A stretch of 64,000 nucleotides of DNA, taken from Eustoma russellianum. Taxonomy: Eukaryota > Streptophyta > Magnoliopsida > Gentianales > Gentianaceae. Shown here piece after piece: positions 54,521 through 64,000 of this stretch. The stretch covers positions 20,771,522 to 20,835,521 of the forward strand of contig AP025045.1 of NCBI GenBank assembly GCA_036186865.1, given 5' to 3'. The position numbers and the translations under genes were made by a program. Each line of letters begins with the position of its first letter. The first letter of the stretch is position 1. The notes beneath the pieces are model-generated. The model was given only the letters and a program-made list of their open reading frames with translations, was not told where the DNA came from and searched no databases.

Positions 54521-54948
54521 TAATGCCTGCCTGTGTGAGATAACTAGATGTTATTATAAATCGCGTCCAACTCTTTTAATTATTAATTTATATACATATT
54601 TTTTTGAAAATATATCCAGCCAATAAAAAAGTTGACGAACATGACAGTATTTGACGGATATAGATGGTTTTTTTTGGGGAAAGGTATCAAAGCCAACTAT
54701 GAAAGAATGAAAGAATTAGAAATGGCTGGCATATTGAATCGTTCTTATGTGCTCCTTGTTTCACAGGTTTCATCCATGTGTGCGCATACATACATTTTTA
54801 TTTTTTATTTTTAATTTGTAATTACTAGTAGTAGGTCAAGTTGATGACACTGGTGATGCTTTTCCTATATAACAAACAAGAACGTTGGCCTCCGTCCTCA
54901 CTTTGATAATACACAAATAATCCAGCACTGTTCTTTAGATCTAGGATC
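54521..54948 (+). promoter_or_regulatory. Upstream region and likely promoter of BSP gene
   Basis: AT-rich DNA with a TATA box (ctatataac, 54865-54873) about 80 bases before the BSP start codon at 54949, a normal plant spacing. An open frame at 54632-54814 (MTNMTVFDGYRWFFLGKG...) is not recognised. CAACA- and CACA-type motifs near 54875-54925 may mark the 5' untranslated leader. Confidence 0.5.
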
Positions 54949-55638
54949 ATGACTCCGTTTTTGCTCTCCCTTTTCGCAGTCCTTGCATCTACAATCCCTC
55001 AAGGCTGCTACTCCGTCAACTACAACATCACCATCACTGCTGAATCAACCCCTGGAGGGAAGCGATTCATCTCAGAAATCGGAGTAGATTACAGCAAGAA
55101 CACGCTCTACAATGCCACCAACTTCATTTGGGGCCTTTTTGAAGAAAAAACAACTCTGATAGAAAAATGGTTAGGGATGTCGGTATGTTTGTTGATAACA
55201 TGACTGGAGTTGCCTACACGGAGGAATGAGATTCACGTAAGTGTCATTTACATTGATGAGTACTCAGGTGACGTGAAAACAGAGATCACGGGAGTTTTGT
55301 TCCACGAGTCGGCTCACGTGTGGCAATGGGCTGGAAATGAGTCCACCCCAGGTGGTCTATAGAAGGGGTGGCTGATTTTGTTAGACTTAAGGCTGGTTTG
55401 GTTTGGCACCTAGTCATTGGGTAAAGCCAGGGGAAGGTGATTCTTGGGATACAGGATACGATGTTACTGCAATGTTTCTCAACTATTGCGATGGTCTAAA
55501 AAAGGTTTTGTGGCTCAGCTTAACAAACTGTTGAGAGATGGTTATAGTGATGAGTTCTTTGTCCAGCTGCTGGGAAAGACTCCTGATAAGCTTTTCATTG
55601 ATTACAAGAATCACTACAACAACACAAGAATGTGGTGA
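54949..55638 (+). pseudogene. Basic secretory protein (BSP/PR-17-like), frameshifted
   Basis: The only host gene recognised. It encodes a signal peptide (MTPFLLSLFAVLASTIPQG), then the BSP family (plant PR-17 group) in order: YNITITAESTPGGKRF, SEIGVDYSKNTLYNATNFIW, FVDNMTGVAYTE, NEIHVSVIYIDEYSGDVKTE, ITGVLFHESAHVWQW, GVADFVRLKA, GYDVTAMFLNYCDGL, GYSDEFFVQLLGKTPDKLF, ending at TGA 55636-55638. HESAH (55303-55317) is the HExxH zinc motif of these putative secreted metalloproteases. Length (about 230 codons) is normal and single-exon. Five frame changes split it; four fit a one-base loss, three of them in a homopolymer run, so it may be intact in the real genome. Confidence 0.85.
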
Positions 55639-56324
55639 AGGCTTGAATCATGAAGTTTATCCCATTCTGGAAGTTGAATGATAACTTTTCTTTTCAGTTT
55701 TTGTTGATGTTGTTTTACTACTTTGAATCCATTTTCTTCTTGTTGTATTCTTTTTAAGAATGGATGAAGTGTCGTCTAATTTCTATAATAAACATATTAG
55801 GTTAGTTTTGTTTTCAAGAGTATGGTTGTGAAGCACCAATAAATGACAAATCATTAACTATAATAAATAAATGATCGAAAGGTACAACTGAAAACGGGAA
55901 CAAATTTTATTGATTAGAAAATATTAAATAATGTAACATTTATACTTATTTTTTTAAAACCGATTAAATTAAGAATTTTGAGAGGCGATTAATGTTTATT
56001 AAGTTTTCTGACCTCATAAGATTCATTTATCTTTCGCAATTTTCTTTATTTTTAATTTTTTGGGTTCATCCAGACAATTCTCGCATGCATCGTTTTTATT
56101 TTATTTTTTTGACAAAGGGAGACTCCGACCTGAGCGTTGAGACCTGGGAAATTCTACTTAGGCAACTGCACTAAAAGATATGTGGGCACATGCTTTGAAG
56201 GGCATCATGTTTTGAAGGGCATTTCTCAATTAATTCAGCTAGCTAAAAAGAATCCTTTCAGTTCGTTTATTTGCTGTTCGTTTTCTTTCCCTTGTTCTTT
56301 ATCTTTTCCAGTTTTCTTGCAGTG
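55639..56324 (+). other. BSP 3' flank, no further gene recognised
   Basis: The likely BSP 3' untranslated region reaches about 55800 (ataataaac near 55786 could be a polyadenylation signal). The rest is AT-rich. Open frames at 55992-56174 and 56137-56364 match nothing I know. Confidence 0.5.
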
Positions 56325-56329
56325 TTTTC

Positions 56330-57083
56330 TGTTAGGAAAATGTAGCAAACAAGCAAGACGATAATCGAATAAAAGCCGAGGCGAGTTTCTTGATAACTCT
56401 GTCTTTAAAACAATTTAGTCTCTACCCTACCAATGAGCAAGGTAGACAGCAAGACTAATGCTTCCAAAGATATAACGCTTTCTTCTTTTCCTTTGCTCTA
56501 GGAGAAGAAGATTGAACATGATGTAGAAGAGATTGATAATAAGATTGTAGAGAAGGAAGAAAGAATGCTGAGAATTTCTTAGTTTTGCAAGAATTTTTGT
56601 TGTATATGTTGAAGATACCACGGCCTAATATATATAGACCTTGGGGTAGTTTAAAGACTACTTTGAAACTTGTCTCAGCCTGGTTTCATCATCCAATGGT
56701 CGTTGTTTACCGTTCATAGGTGAAGGGAGATGATCATTGGACCAAAAGCTGCAATTCAAAGTGAAAAGTTCTGTCCGTTGGCACACCCATCGATCACATC
56801 GATCGATCGATGTGATCGATCTATGTTGGACAGAAACTTTCTGGACTTGCAGCACAAAACATCGATCGATCGGTGTCCCTTACATGGATCGATCGAAGTC
56901 CTCCAGAACACTCAACTTTATTCCAGCTTTCACTTGGTTCGATCCAGTATAAACATGGATCGATCCAAGTGACCCATGTCAAGTTAGAAGTGTTCCAAAC
57001 ATCATATTAATCTCCCAAACAACCTTAAATATGTATATAAGTTTGGATCATGCGGTAAAGTACTTTAACGTACTTTTTCAACA
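56330..57083 (-). repeat. Cop4 3' LTR
   Basis: The plus strand starts TGTTAGGAAAATGTAGC and ends TTTTTCAACA next to the purine tract (minus strand CATGTGGGGGATTG, 57084-57096). It contains CATCGATCGATCGATGTG-type palindromes (56790-56890) and a long inverted repeat, CACTTGGTTCGATCC with GGATCGATCCAAGTG (56931-56971, one mismatch). Confidence 0.85.
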
Positions 57084-57096
57084 ATCCCCCACATGA

Positions 57097-57715
57097 TCCA
57101 AACTATATAAGACAAATTTAGAACGTTAAACAACTAACCTCTCCATTATCAATCGAAGATAATAACACATAACGGATACGATGACTTGTAGTCTTGAATC
57201 GCCGGTAGTACAACTTGAGTTATATAAACGGAAGTAGGATGAACTTCGTCTTGAATCTTACTCCACTACTATTTATATGAACAACAAGAAGACATATCAT
57301 TATCTACTTTTTCAAGTTCGCGTTGCGGTTTAGTGCAATATCAGGCATGCACCTATATCAGGCTTCATAAGCTCTCTAGAAAGTTTTCCAGGCTCTCACA
57401 GGAAGCGGCACCACTTCCAAGCTTATATAGGTAAAATTCATCAAGTGTCCACTGTTCACATCACCAAACATTATGGCTATGAATTCTTCATTAAGAGATT
57501 CTTAAAATCTCTCCCTCAAGTCTTTACATTGAGCACTGTCAACAACAACACCATAGGGAGGAACACTTTGATAGTGCAACATAGAATTCTTTCATGACTT
57601 GTTTTTACCACATTGAACCCCGTTTGTAGGATCTCTACTAATAGTGGGTTGGGTTCCCGTCATGAAGAATTCTCTAGAGATGGAATAAGTCCCATCTCCC
57701 TCGATGTTTTATAGA
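57097..57715 (-). other. Cop4 region between RNase H and 3' LTR
   Basis: About 0.6 kb after the RNase H stop. It shows no domain and only short frames. It is likely the 3' untranslated part of the element; a phrase near 57350 ('tgcacctatatcaggc') is of a kind seen near the 3' end of plant Copia elements. Confidence 0.5.
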
Positions 57716-59110
57716 CTAACTTTTGTTTAGTCCTTTAGTTAAGGGGTCAGCAAGGTTAAACTTGGTTCTTACATATTCCAAGTTAACCACCCCAGAACTA
57801 ATCAAGCAAGCCACATTGTTGTGGCTTAAACGAATGTGTCGGCTCTTCCCATTGTATATCTTGTTCCTTGCACGTGCGATCGCAGCCTGAGAATCACAAT
57901 GAATAGATACAGAAGGCATAGGTTTAAGCTATAAGGGAATATCAACAAGTAAATTCCTTAATCACTCGGCTTCTGTACTAGCAAGTTCTAAGGCAATAAA
58001 TTCAGACTACACAGTAGATTTAGCACTACAAGTTTGTTTACATGATTTTCAAAAAATAGCTCTACCACCAAACGTGAAAACATATCCACTAGTGGAGTTT
58101 ATTTCGTCATTATCAGTCTCCCAATTAGCATCACAATAGCCTTCTAAAACAGCGGGTGACCCTGTAAACATGAGTCCTAAATTCATTGTTCCTCTAAGAT
58201 ACTTCAATAAACGTCTTAATGCACTCCAATGACTCTCATTTGGATTATGAGTGTATCGCGCAAGTCTATTCACAGAATATGCAATGTCAGGTCTAGTGCA
58301 ATTCATCAAATACATTACACTACCAATGATCCTAGCACACTCACATTGCGACACACTTTCAAAGTTATTTTAGACAACGTCACATGTGGATCATAAGGCG
58401 TGCTAACTGGTTTTACATCAAAGTAATTAAACTTTCTCAACATTTTCTCCACATAATGTTCTTGAGAAAGTAAATAACCCCCACATTTTTCTACTAACTT
58501 AAGACCAAGGATTAAGTCCGCCTTTCCCATGTCTTTCATATCAATTAAGAAGACAACAATGATTTTGTATCATTAACAACATTTATGTTGGTTCCAAATA
58601 TTAGCATATCATCAACATAAAGGCAAATAATGACACCATCACAATCATTGCACTTACTATACACACAACGGTCACTTTTGTTTACTGTATAACCATTAGA
58701 CACTAATGTGTTATCAAACTTCTCGTGTCATTGTTTAAGTGCTTGCTTAAGACCATACAAGGATTTCTTAAGCCTACACACTTTGTGCTCTTGACCTTCA
58801 ACTATCATACCCTCTGGTTGCTTCATATAAATCTTTTCTTTTAAGTCTCTATTTAAAAACGCTGTTTTCACATCCATTTAGTGAATAACAAGCTTATGAA
58901 TGGAGGCTAGTGCTCTAATAGTAGTGATCCTAGCAACCGGTGAGTAAGCGTCAAAAAAGTCTATACCTTCTTGTTGAGCAAACCCTTTTGCGACAAGTCT
59001 AGCCTTAAACTTATCAATTGTTCCATCCGCCTTTAATTTCTTCCAAAAGACCCACTTACAACTGATAGGTTTGCACCCTCTAGGCAAGTCTACCAACTCT
59101 TAAGTATTGT
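57716..59110 (-). pseudogene. Cop4 reverse transcriptase and RNase H
   Basis: From 59096: CKWVFWKKLKADGTIDKFKA, RLVAKGFAQQEGIDFFDAYS; catalytic CLYVDDMLIFG (about 58598-58630); MKDMGKADLILGLKLVEK (58539 on); RIIGSVMYLMNCTRPDIAYS, ALRRLLKYLRGTMNLGL; RNase H with EGYCDANWETDNDEINSTSG and SIHCDSQAAIARARNKIYNG, ending LADPLTKGLNKS near 57716. Stops and frameshifts lie near 58870, 58545, 58340, 58045 and 57935. The domain set is complete. Confidence 0.85.
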
Positions 59111-60608
59111 TACTTAGTATAGACTCAAGCTCGCTATCTATGGCTTCCTTCCAAAACTTAGAATCTGTCGATCTAATCGCTTCTCCGTAAGTTTTGGGAT
59201 CATACTATAAAATAAAAGCTGTTATAAAGTCACTTCCAAATGATTTTCTGTTCTTTGTCTCTTACTTCTTCTAGGTTCATCAACCTCTTGTTCAATAAAG
59301 GATTTGCTAGACTCGCCCATCTCAAGTTTGGAGACACTAACGGATTGTCCATTCATAGAAAATATATGCTCAAAGAATTCAGCATCCTTAGATTCCAATA
59401 TAGAACTTTCATCTATTAGTCATGAATCTATATGCTGCACTATTTTGAGCATACCCGATGAATACACAATCTCTTGTCTTAGACCCGATTTTACTTTTCT
59501 TAAAATCAGGAATCCTAACTTTGGCTATACACCCCCACACTTTGAAATAATTCAGGTTGGGAGTATAGCCTTTCCACAACTCATAAGGAGTCTTATCTAA
59601 CTTCTTATGAGGTAACCTATTTAGAATGTGACAAGCAGTCAAGATTGCCTCCCCACAACTTGTCCGGCAACCCTAAACTTACCAACATAGCATTCATCAT
59701 ATTTTTAAATGTTCTATTCTTCCTTTCGGCTACTCCATTAGACTGAGGTATGTATGGGGGTGTAACTTCATGAATAATACCATTCTCTTCACAAAACTTT
59801 TGTAAAGAATATGTGCTATATTCACCACCTCTGTCAATTCTAAGCCTTTTGATCTTTAAGTCTAGTTGATTCTCAACCTCATTCTTATAACTTATGAACT
59901 TAGACTCGGTCTCATCCTTATGACTTAACAAATACACTTTCGCGTATCTAGAGTAATCATTGATAAAAGTAACATAATACCTTTTACCACCTTTACTTAT
60001 ATGACTCTTAAAGTCACCTAAGTCACTATGAATTAGACCAAGTTTCTGTGAGACTCTATCAACTTTCTTCAATGGTTTCTTATGATGTTTTGCTTCAACA
60101 CAATGTTCACAATTGTTGAAGTTGTCGTAATCATAAGAAATCACATTCATGTTTTTGAGTTTCTTTATTGCTCCTATATTTGCATGTCCTAATCTAGCAT
60201 GCCACATATCAAGAGACTCAGCGAAGTAAACAGAACAAGATGCATCTTTATTATTACAGCAAATAGCATCGAGTACAAGAAGACCTCCATTACAGAAACC
60301 CTTACCGACAAATTCACCATTTCTATACAAGACTAGTTTATCAGACTCTAACACAAGTTTGATGTTAGCCTTGTTTAGAAGCACTCCAGAGATCAAGTTC
60401 CTACGCATGGTAGGAACGTGCAACACATTGCTCAATTCCAGTTTCTTCCCAGAAGTTAACTTGAGAAGCACCTTACCCTTTCCGAGGACTTGGGTACTAT
60501 GTGCATCTCCCAAGAAAAATTGCTCATCACTGCCTATTTTCTAGTATTCAGAAAATAGGTCTTTACTGGTAGCAATATGTCTGGTAGCACCCGTGTCTGC
60601 CACCCATT
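59111..60608 (-). pseudogene. Cop4 protease and integrase
   Basis: Protease at 60608-60567 reads EWVADTGATRHIAT with catalytic DTG. After a stop at 60541 a 298-codon frame (60513-59617) gives VPTMRRNLISGVLLNKANI, the zinc region (MWHARLGHANIGA...CEHCVEAKHHKK), the core IHSDLGDFKSH (Asp), LRIDRGGEYSTYSLQ (Asp) and IPQSNGVAERKNRTFKNMM (Glu). It shifts near 59645 and continues as MTACHILNRLPHKKLDKTPY and KVWGCIAKVRIPDF to 59409. The 59111-59400 linker is acidic and low in identity. Confidence 0.85.
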
Positions 60609-61487
60609 CCGTAGTTCCACCAATAAGACTTACCTCTGTTAAGACGACCGATGCGATGACGTTGTTTGTTGCTCATTTGGCTTCCACAAGGTTCGTCTGG
60701 TTGACTGGCTGGCCCTTCTGCTTTCTGCAGTTGACTGCTCGATTTCCCGCATACCCAGCAAACTCTGTTCATCTTATTTTGGCCCTGCACAGCAACTTTC
60801 TTACCTTTACCTCCACTGTTGTAGCCACCACTGTTATTGTGAAACTTGGGCTTCTTCGCAGCATGCTCCACAACGTTGGCCTTGACTCCTTCTTCACAGT
60901 GAGACTCGTCTTCCATCCTGTTGTTCTCTTTGATGCGTATGTGCTTGATTACGTCATCTAGAGACAACTTGGCGTTGTCGTGCTTTCCTCTCTTTTTTTT
61001 ATTTTCTTCAAGAGTGTGGAAGTTTCTCCAACAGTGCTGCCGCCTGGAACGTCTCATCGACCTTGATTCCTTCATGTTCCAGATTATACACCAGTTGTTG
61101 GAATTGATGGATTTGATCATTTATTGGAACATGATTAACCATCTGGAATATGAGGAATTCACTTACCACGTACTTGCGTTTGCCCACATCTTCAGCACCA
61201 TACTTGTTCTCCAGTGCTAACCAAATCTCTTTCGCAGACGTGAATTTGACATAAATGTCAAACAAAGAATTGGCCAGGAAATGTAGTATGTGGCCTCTGC
61301 AAGTAGTGTTATCTGCATCATACTTTCGTAATTCAGTTTCATCATCAGGTTTGTCTATCTTGAGCAAGTATGAAACTGAAAGCATTTCGAGGAAGAACAA
61401 GACCTTGGTCGCCCACCTCTTATAGAACTTGCCGTCAAATGGCTCTATCTTAGACATATCCGGCAAGTCTTGCTTGGATGCCATCAT
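60563..61487 (-). pseudogene. Cop4 gag
   Basis: Starts at ATG 61485-61487 (MMASKQDLPDMSKIEPFDGK, FYKRWATKVLFFLEML), a UBN2-type Copia gag, with IWLALENKYGAEDVGKRKYV and INDQIHQFQQLVYNLEHEG, ending in a frameshift near 61010. The second frame (to 60563) holds the basic linker and CWVCGKS, the first half of a zinc knuckle, with the His-Cys half lost. The ATG lies only 16 bases from the LTR edge. Confidence 0.85.
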
Positions 61488-61502
61488 AAATTACTTTAAG
61501 AT

Positions 61503-62377
61503 TGTTAGAAAAAATGTAGCAAACAAGCAAGAAGAAAATCGAACAAAATCCGAGACGAGTTTCTTGAATACTCTGTCCTTAAAGCAATTTGGACTCTACC
61601 AATGAGCAAGGTAGACAACAAGACTAATGCTTCCCAAAATATAACGGCTTTCTTCTTTTCCTTTGCTATGAGAGAAGAAGATTGAACTTGATGTAGAAGA
61701 GATTGATAATAAGATTATATAGAAGGAAGAAAGAATGCTGAGAATTTCTTAGTTTTGCAAGAATTTTTGTTGTATATGTTGAAGATAGCAAGACCTAATA
61801 TATATAGACCTTGGGGTAGTTTAAAGACTACTTTGAAACTTGTCTCAGCCTGGTTTCAACCTCCAATGGCCGTTGTTTACCGTTCATAGATGAAGGAAGA
61901 TGATCATTGGACCAAAAGCTGCAATTCAAAATGAAAAGTTCTGTTTGTTGGCACATCGATCGATCGATGTGATCAATCGAAGTCGGACAGAACCTTCAGC
62001 TTTCATTCTGCCTTACATCGATCGATCACATCGATCGATCGATGTCACATAGATCGATCGATGTGATCGATCTATGTTGGACAGAAACTTTCTGGACTTG
62101 CAGCACAACACATCGATCGATCGATGTGTACATCGGTCCATCAGTGTCCCTTACATGGATCGATCGAAGTCCTCCAGAACACTCAACTTTATTCCAGCTT
62201 TCACTTGGTTCGATCCAGTCTAAACATGGATCGATCCAGTCTAAACATGGATCGATCCAAGTGACCTATTTTAAGTTAGAAGTGTTCCAAACATCATATC
62301 AATCTCCCAAACAACCTTAAATATGTTCTATAAGTTTGGAGCACACAGTAAAGTACTTTGACGTACTGTTCTAAAGA
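61503..62377 (-). repeat. Cop4 5' LTR
   Basis: The plus strand starts TGTTAGAAAAAATGTAGC; the right edge is placed at 62377 from the TTTTC duplication. Compared with the 3' LTR it has extra copies of the palindrome (61957-62130) and a doubled 'aacatggatcgatccagtct' unit (about 62217-62260). Confidence 0.8.
61953..62262 (-). repeat. TCGATCGATCGA palindrome cluster in Cop4 5' LTR
   Basis: CACATCGATCGATCGATGTG and shorter CATCGATCGA, GATCGATCGATGT and GGATCGATCC forms, at least eight in about 300 bp. The 3' LTR has fewer (56790-56971). The motif is the same type as in the TkA LTR. Confidence 0.85.
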
Positions 62378-62382
62378 TTTTC

Positions 62383-63772
62383 TTCATCATTCCATATGGT
62401 TTGGTAGTTTCAAGTGGTTGTTCAGCAAGATAAAAGTACGTAAACAATCAAGAAAGTATGTACAAAGTTTGAAAAACATAAACAAAAATAAAATACAAAT
62501 TGAAAGCTATCACTAGCTAAATTTTCCTCTTTCTTTAAAGTACTGTACCGTGTATTGCCCTGTTGGCACGTTATTCTTGTACCATGAACTTTTAAGCCTT
62601 TTCTTTCAAACTCCTGCTCTTGACACTATAAATCAACAAAATTTTGGTCGAAACCAAGTGTTGTTACTCCTTGAGAAAAACATTTTCTCCAAGGTTGTCT
62701 GAAACTACAGACGTTTTCACAAGTGTACAGAATGTAGACAGAAATGAGCAGCGTTTTTGGTTAATTTTTACTTACTCAAATAAAAAAATGATTCTGGTTA
62801 AAAATGAAAGTGAACAGTATGAAATTCGTTTAGACAAATTTTGGTTTGATTTCTAAATAGTTAGAATAATCGACCTTGTGCGCAAAGTCGTATCAAAACA
62901 AGCCAGGAAAATAAATTAGAGAAATCATGACAGAAGAATTTAATATTAGTCCGGTCAATATGATCGGCTGAAGTCTTAAAGTCAATTTTCTTATATTTTA
63001 ACCCATCAAAAAGTCATCTTACACCGCTACAAATGAATATATTTGGGGTTATATATCAAACCTCGCGCTTTACAAATTTCAACGCCAAGTAACAACAAAA
63101 GCACGAGTAGCACCTCACCGATCGAAAGGTTTGATCCACCTTGTTACAAAGAATTGAACATGATAGTGGCATTAAGAAAGCCTCTTAAAGCACATAAGAA
63201 GTTCAGCAAGGAGGCTTAGAGAATAGTAGTAGAATATAATATAGCAATATAAGAGTTTTGAAACTGCAAGTGGTAGATTATTTTCCTCTTTTCATAGGCA
63301 TATGGGAGCACTTTAGGAGGGAACTTGTCGCCATGTTGGATCATTGTTATGGCACAAAGCCTACACGTCTTGTCTTGATTGGTTAAGCTTTTCACACCTT
63401 GCTTCGTTGTCAGCAAATCATTGGTGCATATGACAAGTTCTTGAGCTGATTCTTGTGACATGGAATATATATTTTTTTCAGCTCCTTTGTGAAGATAATA
63501 GCTACCTTGAAGCTATCACCATCTTATCCCCTTTTGTCTACAACTACATAACAACATTGAGGATAATACTTGACCATTTCAAGGCCACTCCTTGGCTGAA
63601 TTTTAACAAAATATGTGTAAAACTTCTTTGCAATTTTGGATAATTAATAACCCATCAATCATAATTGAGATGCCTAGGAATATATATTTAACAAACATGA
63701 GATAACATAAGAAATCATCAAGTCTTCTTTTCCTCCATATAGTAGCTGAATTTTGAGTTGTTAGGTGGCCAG
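62383..63772. other. No gene or repeat recognised
   Basis: AT-rich DNA between Cop4 and Tk3. Two open frames, 62644-62856 (+) and 63216-63461 (-, MSQESAQELVICTNDLLTT...), match no family I know; the second has two Cys pairs but no clear motif. It could be host intergenic DNA or a worn gene fragment. Confidence 0.5.
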
Positions 63773-64000
63773 TGTAGCAACCCGTCCCGGGTCCTATTAC
63801 TCGGAACAACTCACCCACCGTATTTCGTTAAGGAAAATACAAGGCGTCAAAGACAACTCGTATACACTTCAGCAGAAGTCAAAATAAAAATCTTCGAAAT
63901 CATAAAACATCATAAATGAATATCAAAAGTCTAGGTCAAATCTATTACAATGTCGGAATAATCAAAATAAATAAATAACTATGTCTCCAAAATATCTAAA
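63773..64000 (-). repeat. Tk3: Tekay-like LTR, cut by window edge
   Basis: The plus strand starts TGTAGCAACCCGTCCCGGG. It has the terminal block typical of the other Tekay LTRs here (caccgtatttcgttaagg, aaatacaaggcgtc), so on the minus strand this is the 3' end of an LTR. No primer site is seen to its left, so it is either a 3' LTR or a solo LTR of an element lying beyond the window. The five bases before it are GCCAG. Confidence 0.75.

Larger units (their letters stand above)
56330..62377 (-). mobile_element. Cop4: Copia element with both LTRs
   Basis: LTRs 56330-57083 (3' LTR, 754 bp) and 61503-62377 (5' LTR, about 875 bp), TGTTAG(G/A)AAAA...CAACA/AAAGA on the plus strand. TTTTC lies at 56325-56329 and at 62378-62382, a plausible but low-complexity target duplication. 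Inside, minus strand: gag, protease, integrase, RT, RNase H. All are readable, with several stops and frameshifts. No primer site follows the 5' LTR. The 5' LTR is longer mainly because it has more TCGATCGATCGA repeats. Confidence 0.88.

Noticed and set aside
56137..56364. Open frame near the end of the BSP gene as a second exon
   Set aside because: BSP family proteins end where this gene ends (55638), and the frame runs into the Cop4 LTR.
62644..62856. 70-codon plus-strand frame as a possible gene
   Set aside because: No recognisable motif, no clear promoter, ordinary length for chance in AT-rich DNA.
63216..63461. 81-codon minus-strand frame with Cys residues
   Set aside because: Looked for a zinc-finger or signal pattern and found none; kept only as unrecognised DNA.

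Overview
This is nuclear DNA from a flowering plant, most likely a eudicot; I cannot name the species. The evidence is plant L1-type LINEs, chromodomain Gypsy elements of the Tekay/Del type (LTRs ending GGGGCGCTACA, primer site TGGTATCAGAGC, purine tract beside a GAGGACGAAACTT-like block), several Copia elements, and one host gene of the plant basic secretory protein (BSP) family. No rRNA, tRNA, CRISPR or bacterial-type gene was seen. Two runs of ten N (31345-31354 and 50799-50808) mark assembly gaps, both inside Tekay elements. The window reads as gene-poor, transposon-rich chromatin.

Layout. 1-6.4 kb (+): two degraded L1 LINEs. 6.5-8.4 kb (-): Copia gag and LTR remnant (Cop1). 8.4-21.3 kb (+): Tk1, a Tekay element with LTRs of about 4.3 kb, nearly empty inside, carrying a related solo LTR (11767-16038) with a perfect 5-bp target duplication. 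21.3-25.0 kb (-): a second Gypsy family (Gy2) in the order pol end, LTR, gag. 25.0-27.5 kb (-): Tekay pol fragment (Tk2). 27.5-29.6 kb (+): Copia pol remnant with a 225-bp LTR (Cop2). 29.6-31.26 kb: AT-rich non-coding DNA with a 0.48-kb direct duplication. 31.26-54.33 kb (-): TkB, a Tekay element of about 8.4 kb without its insertions, opened by two younger elements: TkA (31274-37272, 8 bp from the TkB 3' LTR end) and Cop3 (42027-50651, + strand, in the RT domain). 54.3-56.3 kb (+): the BSP gene. 56.3-62.4 kb (-): Cop4, a Copia element with both LTRs. 62.4-63.77 kb: nothing recognised. 63773-end (-): start of another Tekay LTR (Tk3).

How the parts relate. No element has an unbroken polyprotein. 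The most recent insertions by structure are Cop3 and TkA, both inside TkB, and TkB itself sits in a 56-bp tandem repeat whose empty site can be read. Many breaks in Cop3 and in the BSP gene are one-base changes in homopolymer runs, and the two Cop3 LTRs differ mostly in the same way, so part of the apparent decay may be uncorrected assembly indels.

The signal I find most unusual is shared by LTRs of different families: each carries its own internal array of short hairpins or palindromes, and in four arrays the arms change from unit to unit in step, so pairing is kept while the sequence is not (TkB 37944-38268; Tk1 and its solo LTR 14968-15254; Tk1 3' LTR 17505-17660; Cop3 43007-43110, just upstream of a TATA box). 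A similar covarying hairpin lies at the PBS-side end of every Tekay LTR here. Whether this reflects selection or a template-switch mutation process cannot be settled from one window.
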